Source of the DNA: Homalodisca vitripennis
Lineage: Eukaryota; Arthropoda; Insecta; Hemiptera; Cicadellidae
Direction: 5' to 3'
Length of the DNA: 64,000 nt
Assembly: GCF_021130785.1 (NCBI RefSeq)
Contig: NC_060214.1
Span: forward strand, 40,345,001-40,409,000
Positions 33,092-43,063 of this stretch are shown here, in pieces. Below the pieces are notes generated by a model, which searched no databases, was not told the origin of the DNA, and saw nothing but the letters and a program-made list of their open reading frames with translations. The position numbers were made by a program, and so were the translations under genes. The number at the start of each line of letters is the position of its first letter. Within the stretch, counting starts at the first letter, position 1.

Positions 33092-35385
33092 ACTGTTTAA
33101 TTTAGCTGATTTATTTCTGAGTTTAACAGAATTGACGAGTCACTAATTAAGTTTAAATCTAAATCTAGTTGGAAAGCACCCAAACTAAGTTCGGATCATC
33201 CTCTTGAACAATTTCTCAATATTGTCATATCTAATATAGCTGATCCTAATTTTCCTGATTTTCTTCCGAAAACCACTAATATAATGACAAACAAATAAAA
33301 GCCATAAAATCTTTACGAAAAAACAAAAACATAATTATTGTTCCCGCAGATAAAGGAAATACTACGGTAATAATAAATACAGTTGATTATGCGTCAGAAA
33401 TAAACAAACAATTAAGTGATGAAGATACATATAAGAAACTGGACAAAAACTTAACAGAACAGTTCTATTCCGACATTTCAAAATATTTAAATGAAAATTG
33501 TGAAAATGAAAATCTGTCCAAAAGTTCAATAGCTTTAATGATACCACAACATCCAAGTACACCAGTCTTTTATATTCTTCCCAAATTACACAAGAAAATT
33601 ATGCCACCACCAGGACGTCCGATAGTATCTTCTTGTTCATCACCTACAGAAAGAATTTCTGCATATGTGGATCACCAGCTACAGGACTTTGTCCAAAATC
33701 TACCATCATTCATAAAAAATTATGATGACTTTTTAGATAAACTTAAAAATGTACCCCAACCTCTTCCTAACGATGCAATATTGGTCACGGTTGATGTCAT
33801 TTCTTTATACACAAATATAGAACACGATGAAGGAATTGAATCTGTAACATATTATCTTAATCAAAGACAAATTGACACAAAACCTAGTACTTCATTTATT
33901 ACAAAATTAATCCATTTTGTGCTTACAATGAATTGCTTCCGTTTTCAGAATACATTTTATTTACAACAAAAAGGCACAGCCATGGGAACTCGTATGGCTC
34001 CGTCATATGCCAATCTTTTCATGGGAAAACTAGAAACAGATTTTCTCAACAGTAAAAATTACAAGCCTATATTTTGGAAACGTTTTATTGATGACATTTT
34101 TTTTATTTGGACACATGGGAACCATAATTTAACCAACTTTTTAGAACATGTAAACAATTTTAGCAAATTAAAATTCACATTTGAGACGTCTTCAACATCA
34201 GTCAAATTTTTAGATATGGAAGTATTTATTGAAAATGGACATTTAAAAAGCAAAATAAACGTAAAACAAACGAATAATTTGGAGTATTTAAACTACGACA
34301 GCTGTTATCCAGTCCATATCAAGAGGAATATACCAAAAAGTTTAGCATGCAGAGCTCAAAAATTATGTAGTAATACAAATGGCTTGGAAAAATACATTGA
34401 CGATATTATGAACGCATTCTTAAGAAGAGGTTATCCACGAAAATTACTTAAAGATAAACTTAATGTAAAAAAGAAAACACAACATTCTAAATTTGAAAAC
34501 AGTGATCCAAAATTAATAGTTCAATACCATCCAGGGCTTCACAAAATTGATAATATTCTTAAAATAGCATTTAATACCTTACAAAATTCTAGTTTAACTA
34601 ATGATATTTTAAAAACAACTCCTAGAGTAATCTTTAAAAGACCTCCTATTCTTAAAGATATATTGGTCAAACCTAAATTACCAATGACAAACACCAATGA
34701 AAAATCAATACCAAAACAAAAAGGATCACATCCGTGTAATAAACCAAGATGTTTGATTTGTAAAATGTTACCAAATTCTTCAAAATTCACTAGTAGCAAA
34801 ACACACAAGGCATATCCTATAATCGGCAACTTGTCTTGTGAATCTAAAAATGTGATTTACCAAATTCAATGTAAAAAATGTCCAGCAGATTATATTGGCT
34901 CAACAACAAATACCTTGAGGAAAAGAATGACAGGACACCGATTTGATTATAAACACCAAGATTTAAAGAAAACTATCACAAGGTATAAGAAGGTATAAAT
35001 CACAATGAAACTTTTGAAAATACATATTCAGTCAAACCTATTCGGCAAGTACATACAAATTCAAACCTAATTTACCTCAGAACATTAGAACAAGCACACC
35101 AATTGGTTTTAAACAGCAAAATTCCACATGGACTCAACATCAGATAACTTAGCCAAAAACGTCTAAATTTGAAATCAACATATGGAACAATTGTTTAGTT
35201 CATGTCATCTGTATTTTTTATTATTATTATTTATTCACTGTTTATTTACTTTAGTTTGTACTGTTTTCTTTTATATTTTTATATTTTATACAATTTTTGC
35301 ATCTGAAGACGGTTTTCACCGAAATATAGTGCCAATGTTTTAAAAACACTTTGTTTTAATTGTACAGTAATTTACTAAAAATCAT
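33092..35385 (+). mobile_element. Penelope-like retroelement, nearly complete
   Basis: Contains a reverse transcriptase and GIY-YIG endonuclease frame followed by a T-rich 3' region with CATCTGAAGACGG and CACCGAAATATAG text near 35303-35330. An inverted, truncated copy of the same element begins about 35 bp further on (35420-36315). Adjacent inverted partial copies are a known habit of Penelope-like elements. The 5' limit is uncertain. Confidence 0.8.
33283..34998 (+). CDS. Penelope-like reverse transcriptase with GIY-YIG endonuclease, slightly damaged
   Basis: The frame is open from about 33283 to the stop at 34998. An upstream part of the same protein (33092-33280, SSWKAPKLSSDHPLEQFL) is in another frame, and the natural C-terminus (to a stop at 35147) needs a second frame correction near 34985-35000. 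Motifs: VPADKGNTTVII at 33340, the N-terminal signature of the family; FYILPKLHK at 33568; the LVTVDVISLYTNI palm motif near 33780; GTAMGTRMAPSYANLFMG near 33975; the catalytic RFIDDIFFIW at 34081. A CxxxxC-x-x-C linker (PCNKPRCLIC, 34732) follows, then GIY-YIG: VIYQIQCKKC at 34852 and DYIGSTTNTLRKRMTGHRF at 34888. The product would copy element RNA and cut the target. Two small frameshifts make this copy probably inactive. Confidence 0.85.
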   Translation, partial: NDKQIKAIKSLRKNKNIIIVPADKGNTTVIINTVDYASEINKQLSDEDTYKKLDKNLTEQFYSDISKYLNENCENENLSKSSIALMIPQHPSTPVFYILPKLHKKIMPPPGRPIVSSCSSPTERISAYVDHQLQDFVQNLPSFIKNYDDFLDKLKNVPQPLPNDAILVTVDVISLYTNIEHDEGIESVTYYLNQRQIDTKPSTSFITKLIHFVLTMNCFRFQNTFYLQQKGTAMGTRMAPSYANLFMGKLETDFLNSKNYKPIFWKRFIDDIFFIWTHGNHNLTNFLEHVNNFSKLKFTFETSSTSVKFLDMEVFIENGHLKSKINVKQTNNLEYLNYDSCYPVHIKRNIPKSLACRAQKLCSNTNGLEKYIDDIMNAFLRRGYPRKLLKDKLNVKKKTQHSKFENSDPKLIVQYHPGLHKIDNILKIAFNTLQNSSLTNDILKTTPRVIFKRPPILKDILVKPKLPMTNTNEKSIPKQKGSHPCNKPRCLICKMLPNSSKFTSSKTHKAYPIIGNLSCESKNVIYQIQCKKCPADYIGSTTNTLRKRMTGHRFDYKHQDLKKTITRYKKV

Positions 35386-35419
35386 ATATATTCACATATA
35401 TAATCGAATTAGTGTCCCG

Positions 35420-36315
35420 CCATTCTTGTCCTTAAGGTATTTTTAGTTGAGTCAATATAATCTGCTGGACATTTTTACATTGAATTTGGTAAATCATATT
35501 TTTAGATTCACAAGAAAATTTTCCAATGATAGGATATGCCTTGCTTGTTTTGCTACTAGTGAATTTTGACGAATCTGGTAACGTTTTACAAACCAAACAT
35601 CTGGGTTTGTAACATGGATGTGTTTATTTTTGTATTTGTTTTTTATTAGTGATTGTCAATAGTCTAATTTAGGTTTGACCAATAAATCTTTAAGAATTGG
35701 ATGCCTTTTAAAGATTATTCTAGGAGCTGTTTTGAAAATATCACTGGTTAAACTAGAATTTTGTAAAGTATTACATGCTATTCTAAGGATATTATTAATT
35801 TTGTGAAGCCCTGGATGGTATTAAAATATTAATTTTGGATCACTGTATTCAAATTTAGAATTTAGTATTGTTTTCTTTAGATTCTTGGATAACCCCTTCT
35901 TAAGAATGCATTCATTACATCATCAATGTATTTTCCAAGTCAATTATGTTACTACATAGTTTTTGAGCGCATGCTAAACTTTCCGGCACATTTCTCTCGA
36001 AATGCACTGGATGACAGCTGTCGTAGTTTACATATTCCATAGTATTCGTTTGTTTTACGTTTAGTTTGCTTTTGAATTGTCCATTTTCAATAATACTTGC
36101 ATATTTAAAAATTGTATTGATGTTCAAGACGTTACAAATGTGAATTTTTATTTGCTAAATTTGTTTAAATATGATAAAAAGGTTGTTGTTAAATTATTCT
36201 ACCCATGTGTACAAATAAAAAATTGTCAATGAAACGTTTCAAAATATAGGCTTGTAATTTTGACTGTTTAGAAAACCTGATTCTAGTTTTCCCATAAATA
36301 GATTGGAATAGGCCT
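35420..36315 (-). mobile_element. Inverted truncated Penelope-like copy
   Basis: On the minus strand the sequence follows the neighbouring element from about codon 160 (MGKLE-like start near 36300) through FIENGQFKSKLNVKQTN (36080-36030) to GIY-YIG text (VNLSCESKNMIYQIQCKNV-like, near 35520-35470). It is roughly 85% similar by eye, with several frameshifts. The FIDD motif has decayed (FIDN-like). Tail-to-tail with the copy at 33-35 kb. Confidence 0.8.
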
Positions 36316-37717
36316 ATGTCGGAGAGTACAGTTTCGTTTTCCGAACATTAAGTTAGGTAGTTGTGATTCATTTTGTCACATTTTCATACTTATGTTTTTC
36401 TGAACATTAGCTTACAAGTTTCTTTTTTTAATCCACTTACTTCCTAGTTCTTAACACATCTACCGTTATAACTCTATATTACAGCTTTAGTAGCTTATTT
36501 AATTATTACTGTACTATAAATTAAGCCCCTTATGTTAAGATATGTTCAAGTTATGGCTATGCATATGAATGTGTTGTTCTGTCCTATTAATTGTAATAGC
36601 TTGCCAATCCAACACAAAATATATGTACTGTCGTTTTAAACTATACGCAAAATATGATAAAATTAAGACACTTTACTGCAATATTCGTTTTACACCATCT
36701 TACATTTTTTCAAGCATCTTTGGAGGTTTCAAGAAGGTTCAATATTAATATAATTAATTGAATAAACCTTATTGCAATATACGTTTTAGGCCTATATACT
36801 TGCAATGTTTTGCAGATCTGTTTGGCAATAAACAAATATAATAAAACGAATCTTAAAGTCAACTGATTTGTATTTTCTTACAATACCTAACTATTCATTA
36901 ATTCGTAATAGATAACAGAAATCAGAACCGTTCAGAACTGAGGTCGCTAGAAAAGGACGTTATTTAAAGTAACAGGATAAACAACAGTATTTCCGCGTAA
37001 CAACAGTTGTCCCCGCAACGTGTTGCGAGAAACTCTCTGTTATTTTGGCAACGTTGTGACAACAAACAATGGATTCACTTGTTTCGCTTCCGGTAAGCTT
37101 CACCTGGAAACAGTCTAAAGCGGCAGACTTGAAACTCTTCAGCTGTTTGAGTAGGCTAACGGTTTTATTTGCCGAAAATATATCTACAGCTTGATAATAT
37201 CGGCCTCTACATCATATTTATAAAGCTCTAATGTAATTTATATTTAATAGACAAAATTAAGTCTTCATTATGTTTAATAGGTACCAAAAATAAATAATTC
37301 AGTTTGACTATGTTCATGTGTGTTCTATAGTTGTGAAAAGTTATTTGCACATTGTTTAAACCTATAAAATTATTAAAAAAAACTAAAATATTTTTTGTTT
37401 AATTCTTCCTAATTAATTATTCTAATACGTACTGCAAATCCATATTAATAGATTTTAATTGTCTAATTAATTCTCATCGATAAAATGGTATGAACGATTT
37501 ATCAGTCATATAATAAAACCACGATTAAAAGTGTTATTACATTTTGCAATACTTTATTGGTCTAATAACATTTTGTGTTAAAAATAGTATTGTATTACAA
37601 ATTATTATAACCAGAGATTCTTTTTGAAAGTTTTTTCTTAATTTTACCAAGATGTGTTTTAATTACTTCAAAATAAATTATAGTAACGAGGCTAAGCAGA
37701 TTTAATGATCAAGTTTT
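36316..37717. other. AT-rich, no gene seen
   Basis: No open frame or repeat family recognised. 36990-37110 has short CAACG/GTTGC palindromic words (for example CGCAACGTGTTGCG) like those at 53630-53645 on the other side of the nested complex. Confidence 0.4.
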
Positions 37718-37732
37718 AATACATTACGATAG
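37718..37732. repeat. Target-site duplication of the R1-like LINE, left copy
   Basis: AATACATTACGATAG, identical to 53416-53430 on the far side of the complex. These 15 bp define the empty site before insertion. Confidence 0.9.
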
Positions 37733-37878
37733 TTTTTTTTATGAGGGAGAGGCAGGAAAAATGGAATTACGCACGCAGGTGGCCAGCCTGTAGTGTGGGA
37801 CTCCCCTAATAACGGGTTTACCCACTAAAAACCTTCTCTACTCTTTAGGATTCTAACCTGGGATTATTTATCACATTA

Positions 37879-39046
37879 TAGTAGAGAATTTATAGCATGA
37901 CCGGTGACTTCGAGATGCGCCGTAAGCAAAGACGGAACTAAAGTGGTGGGGGGTGGAGCGGCTCAGTCTGTTGCCGTATTTAGCCTTGTGAATTTCGGTC
38001 ACTAGTCTTCTATACGTGCCGCCCAAAAAACATTCGCTTGTGCCAATTCACGAGTTGTAATACAATTTGTGAATTAATTGCGTTGTGCTCATTACGTTTT
38101 AAGTAAGAGTTTGTGATGGATCGTAATGTAAAAAGTAAAATTGGAGGTAGAAAGGTTATACACGGCCAAGCAAGAGAAGTGATTGCAAATGTTTACCATT
38201 TTATGAAACGGGAAGCAGAAACAAACACACTTATAAATTTGAAGAAAGTTCAACAGCGTGTCGTAGAGGCAACTGGAATTTCTGAAAGTACGCTGAGACG
38301 AATTTTGAAGGAGGAAAAAAATAAGTCCAATTGGCAATTCTTTTAGTACGCCCAACAAAGTAAGAAAACGCAAACATACTAAAAGTGATCTGGACAATTT
38401 TTATTTGGGTGTTGTTCGAAGAACAATAAACAATTTTCATCGACAACGGGGTTTTGTTATGTTAACTATTGCGTGTGGATCGTTGGCGTTATTGTTATTT
38501 TAAGTATACATAATTAAATTAACTTGATACAAGTTGGTAGATAAAACTGAGTTTTTTCTACTGTGTATATTGACAAATTATTTTAACCAGTTTTATATTA
38601 ATTTTTAATTTAGCAGCTAGGCTATGTCAGTTAAAAATTTTGTAGTGTATAATTGTATCTACACATTTCGGCAGAACATAGTCATTGTTAAGATCACGTA
38701 CATCCGGTCCCAATATTTCCAAGATTTCCTGAATTGAATTCCCCATCATAAAAGTCCGTCGCCGTAACTACAAAAGAGTCTAGAAATGTTTAAATATTCT
38801 CAAGGTCTCCCTCCTATACTAAATTGCTCATCATAAAAGACCACCGTGGTAAGAACATAAGGGTCTAGAAATGTTGGCTAACACTACAATATTCGGCTCC
38901 CGCCAACACTATGAGCCGGGAGCCGAAAACTCTCAGTAGGGGTAGTAGCACCGTATTCACTCCCCTACTCTAGATTGTGCCCCCACGCGCTCATCTCCTC
39001 CACTCCTCACGCGCATCCCACCGGTCATGCTATAAATTCCCTACTA
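37879..39046 (+). mobile_element. DNA transposon with TA duplication in the R1-like 3' UTR
   Basis: Inverted ends of about 28 bp with one mismatch (TAGTAGAGAATTTATAGC at 37879, matched inward from 39046), each flanked by TA (37877-37878 and 39047-39048). The interior codes for a helix-turn-helix protein start on the plus strand (38116). It also holds a roughly 90-bp imperfect tandem repeat (two AGAGTCTAGAAATGTT-like segments near 38775 and 38865) and an 11-bp stem hairpin (TTCGGCTCCCG and CGGGAGCCGAA, 38890-38930). TA duplication points to the Tc1/mariner/IS630 group. Confidence 0.7.
38116..38346 (+). pseudogene. Helix-turn-helix N-terminus of a transposase-like protein, truncated
   Basis: The ATG at 38116 opens a 76-codon frame: MDRNVKSKIGGRKVIHGQAR, EVIANVYHFMKREAE, VQQRVVEATGISESTLRRIL. 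The last is a clear helix-turn-helix. A frameshift near 38340 separates it from the continuing text KVRKRKHTKSDLDNF and GVVRRTINNFH (38355-38430), after which the similarity stops. Many insect genomes have multi-copy proteins with this start, usually followed by a DDE transposase domain. That domain is missing here, so this is an internally deleted, non-autonomous copy. Confidence 0.7.
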
Positions 39047-39109
39047 TACTTCAGGCTAGGCCTAAATTTGGCTTAGCCCGTGGGTCTCGCTCCTTATCCA
39101 GCCGCTCGG

Positions 39110-39692
39110 TCAAGGGATTTGGGCTACTTCGCGGTCCAGATCGGGTTTCTTTTCCAGGAGGATGCCCTGGACGAACTGTGACAAACAATTCCAGTTCCCC
39201 TCATTCTCCATAATCTTTTCGCAGACCGTATCCACCGAAAAAACACCGAGTTTTCTTGTGGCCTCCAGGCGGGGCCTTTCCCAACGCGGACAGCGGAAGA
39301 AGGTATGTTCCGCGTCGTCGGGAACGCCCGGGCAGTAGATGCAATCCGGTGAACCGGTCTTGCCCATCCGGTTCAGGTACGACTTGAAATAGCCGTGACC
39401 TGTCGGGAACTGCGTGAGGTAGTAGTCCACCTCACCATGCCGCTTTTCGACCCATGGTTGAACCTGCTCGATGAGTCGCGCAGCCCGTCGTTCTCGGGTT
39501 TCGTGCTCCCAGCTGTGTTGTTACTGCTGGAAGGTTTGGACACGCTCTTCGGATCTTGCTGCGTCCTTACCGATCTCACCTTGTCTCTGATAAATCGCCT
39601 TCCTCTCCCCTGCCAAGAGCTTGACAGTCCGGCGACCAGGACGGCAGGCTCGGATACTGTCCGATAGGCGGAACACACCCGGAGCGCAGCTT
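39110..39692 (-). pseudogene. R1-like ORF2, C-terminal part after the CR1 insertion
   Basis: Directly behind the CR1 3' tail the minus strand continues AALRVCSAYRTVSEPAVLVA (39692-39630) and then, in another frame, MDYYLTQFPTGHGYFKSYL (39430). A CIYCPGVPDDAEHTFFRC zinc motif (CCHC) near 39340-39290 and an ending at 39110 (DLDREVAQIP) follow. These are the standard C-terminal blocks of R1-clade LINEs. The matching upstream half, ending RLARVQRQ, lies at 49017, 9.3 kb away. At least one frameshift near 39400-39600. Confidence 0.85.
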
Positions 39693-39895
39693 ATAGTCAA
39701 TAGTCAATAGTCAATTTTTTATTGCGGAGACAAAATACATGTGTATAGCAAACGTCAAATATGTTAAAATTTGGACATACATACCACATCGAGCTCTCAT
39801 TCAGACATACATTTGATCACTCATTCCACGTTCATCCATCGCCAATAATTCCCACTTCGTTCTAGAGTCAGTCTTGTTATTGTGTGGTCTCCCAG

Positions 39896-42656
39896 TCATA
39901 CTCCAGAAACTCTTATATTGTAAAATGCATTTGACACTAAACAGCGTTTTAAACGAGTTTTTAACGCCTTGAGCGTCGAGGCTTTTCTTAATTCATTAGG
40001 CAATCTGTTAATAAAATGAACCCCTGCCTGTGAAGGCAAGCGTTCATAAACCACCGTCCTGTGTCTCCCAGTTCGGTAGTTGTCTCTGCCTCTAGTCCCG
40101 TACGAGTGAATGTCTCGACCCGTAATCAAGGCACATTTAGACATACAATACAACGTTGTTTGTAAAATGTAGAGGCTAGGCAGAGTTAACAGTTGCAACC
40201 TTTTGAAAGTTGACCTGCACGACTCTCTAAACTTTAATTTTGCAATGGTGCGGATCGCTCGCTTCTGTAATTTAAACACTCTTGAAAATTGGTTCCTTGC
40301 ACAGGCACCCCATAGTACCAATCCGTAAGTGAGGTGTGGATAAATCAAGCCATAATACGCCGTTATCAGAACTTGACTTGGGCAGTATTTGGCTAGAGAC
40401 CTCAGAACATAAATGCCTGAGGCTAATTTTGAGCAAACGTGATCGATGTGAACATTCCATGTCAAACCTTGATCAAGGTAAATTCCAAGGAATTTTGAGG
40501 AATAGACTTCTTCTAGTATTGTATCCGCTAACATAACGCTAGGTCCATACTCAAAGTCTACTGGGTTTAAAGTGAAATTTAAAACGTTAGATTTAGATGA
40601 ATTTGTATTTAGATTGAGGCTATGAAAATGTTGGACACAATTGTTCATTCCAACAAATGCGTTTTGTTCCAAATCTGATTTCGAAGATTCGTTAAAACAA
40701 AGAGTCGTATCATCAGCATACTGCACGATTTTCCCGTGTGGTAGTGATGATTTTATGTCATTAACATAAAGCAGGAAGAGAATTGGACTGAGAATGGATC
40801 CTTGAGGAACTCCATAACTCATATTTACAGAATTTGAAATATGATTAGAAATTTGGACAACTTGAGTTCTATGGCTTAGGAATGAACTAAGCCATGTGAG
40901 AGGCACGCCTCGAATGCCATGCGATTCCAGTCTGTCAAGCAGTGTAATATGGTCAACACAATCGAAAGCTTTAGATAAATCGAGAAACACACTTAAAGTG
41001 TGATTTCGACTTTCCAATCCCTCTACAATCATATCGACAAGACCCACAATTGCATCTATTGTCGATTTGCCCTTTCTGAAGCCAAATTGGTCATTTGACA
41101 GCTGATTGTGTTTATTCAGAAACTGAAGCATTCGCACTAAAAACAACTTTTCAAATAGTTTGCTTAAAATAGGCAAAATAGAGACAGGCCGATAGTTATT
41201 CATGAGTGTAGGGTCGTCTTTTTTAAAGATAGGGGTTACTTTTGACATCTTCAGGAGTGAGGGAAAAACTCCCAAATGAAATGAGGAATTTATCAAGGCG
41301 GTCAGAGGCCTCACAATATGCTTCGAGCATTTTTTTATGAGCCACATTGAGTTTGAATTAAGATCATTCGATTTTTTGGCTGGGAGCTGCTGAATAATAC
41401 TGACGAGTTCTTTCTCGTCGACCGGTGCCAAGCACATAGAGGCTGATGGAATTTGTCTTCTCGTGGAGTTTGCTACAGGAGCCGATGGCCGAGGGCCTTG
41501 GTCACAAGCCACAGTTGCAAAAAAATTGTTAAACTCGTTAGCCACCCCAGTTTCATCATCCAAAAGCCGATCCCCAATTTTGATCTGTGCTATTTTTGAA
41601 GGATTTGATTTATTGTTAACGATGCCCCAAATAGTTTTAGAAATGTTTTTTGAAGATATAATCGCTTTTGAGACATCATATGCTTTTGCTGCATGGATCA
41701 CCTTTCTATAAATTGTTTTATATTTCCGGAAAAATGTTTTAAAATTGTCATCTTGTGTTTGTTTATAAATTTCAGAGTAAAACTTAAGTTTTTCTCTCGA
41801 GATGAGAATTCCTTTAGTGATCCATTTATTGTTTGTCATTTTTTGCCCAATTTTGATGGTTCTTTTTGGACAACATAGATCTAAATAAAAGTTTAAATAA
41901 CTATTAAAAGTTTCAAACTGTTGCTCAACTGGTTTGGATAAATTTAGAAAGTCCCACTTTTCTTTCGAAAGGAAAGAGTTGAGGAGAGCGATATTTTCTG
42001 GCCTTGTGTCTCTTACGGTTTTGGAAATTTTGGGCTCCCTAATGAATTTTGTTCCACTAATTACGGCCTCTTGGCCATAGTGGTCAGAAATCGCTGTATT
42101 CACCACAGACACTGCGACATTAGGAAGGTTGGAGATAACATTGTCAATAGCAGATTTTGTCGTTGCTGTCACTCTTGTTGGGGTCTTGACAAGCAACTCG
42201 AGATCAAATGACCTTAATAAATCTGCTAATCGTTTTGTGGTTTACTGGTTGTTGTCCAAGACGTTTATATTAAAATCACCCATCAGGATGTAGTCAAGGT
42301 GATGATTCGTCAGGTCCGTTAGTAAGGATTCTAATTTTGTAAAAAACATGTTTTCGTTGCCACTGGGAGACCTGTAGATGCCAATGACAATTAATTTTGA
42401 ATTTTGGGTTTTAAGTTTAATTCCGACTGCTTCAAAATGTTTCTCGTCTGTTTCTTGAATAGAAAAAGTTTTTGAAATGAAATTTTGTTTCAAAAAAATT
42501 GCGACCCCACCTCCTTTGGAGTGATTACGACAGTACGAGTTCGCCAATTTAAAATTTGGAATTTTACATTGCTCAATGTGTTTACTGTTGAACCCGTTTT
42601 CGGTTACAACAAGTACATCTGTGTTCAGATCTTCACACATGAGCTGAAGTGCATCC
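39896..42656 (-). pseudogene. CR1-like ORF2, main part (endonuclease to C-terminus)
   Basis: Continues ORF2 after the hAT insertion. The endonuclease follows (KLDALQLMCEDLNTDVLVVT, GGGVAIFLKQ, VIGIYRSPSG, LMGDFNINVLDNN). A TAA at 42242-42244 is the only in-frame stop, and the same frame runs on for about 780 codons. Reverse-transcriptase motifs: NNYRPVSILPILSKLFEKL, DQFGFRKGKSTIDAIVGLV, VFLDLSKAFDCVDH, GVPQGSILSPILFLLYVNDI, VQYADDTTL with the catalytic DD, and SKFLGIYLD. The C-terminus matches the CR1/jockey type (VFKLQKRAIRTIA). Apart from the nonsense codon and the hAT it is intact, so it was active fairly recently. Confidence 0.9.
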
Positions 42657-42664
42657 AGTTTGTT
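42657..42664. repeat. hAT target duplication, left copy
   Basis: AGTTTGTT, repeated exactly at 47474-47481. Removing one copy and the hAT restores the ORF2 frame (QFATNK joined to LDALQLM). Confidence 0.95.
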
Positions 42665-43063
42665 CATGGGCGTCATTTCAGCTTTTTAACTGGGGTGGCA
42701 AGATCTACTGGGGGGTATGGAATACCCCCCAGGTGGAGGGGGGGTCCGGGGCCCTCCCCCGGAAAATTGTAAGAAACTGGCTTTAAATTTGTTAGTATTT
42801 TAAGCTTTTTCAAGCTATTTTTACAAAAATTTTACTGCTAACAACTTAGCCTAAAACAATAATTTTTAATGAATTGAGTTATTAACTAAACCACAAGGTC
42901 CACAAGTGAGGTAATTATTGTTCACACACAACTCAAAAGTGTGCCCAATTTTAATTTATGTGTGCCCAGCCCGTTTGTTTTTTATAAAAGGAAAAATCAA
43001 GTAAACATGATCAAACAAATTTCACTTTATTCTATGTAACCAGACTGCATCCACAAGTTAGTT

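Noticed and set aside
35300..35335. Hammerhead ribozyme in the Penelope-like 3' region (CTGAAGA...CCGAAA)
   Set aside because: The CUGANGA and GAAA boxes are suggestive, but stem II cannot be closed directly next to both boxes and no NUH cleavage site follows in place. The same problem affects the motifs at 14256 and 28940.
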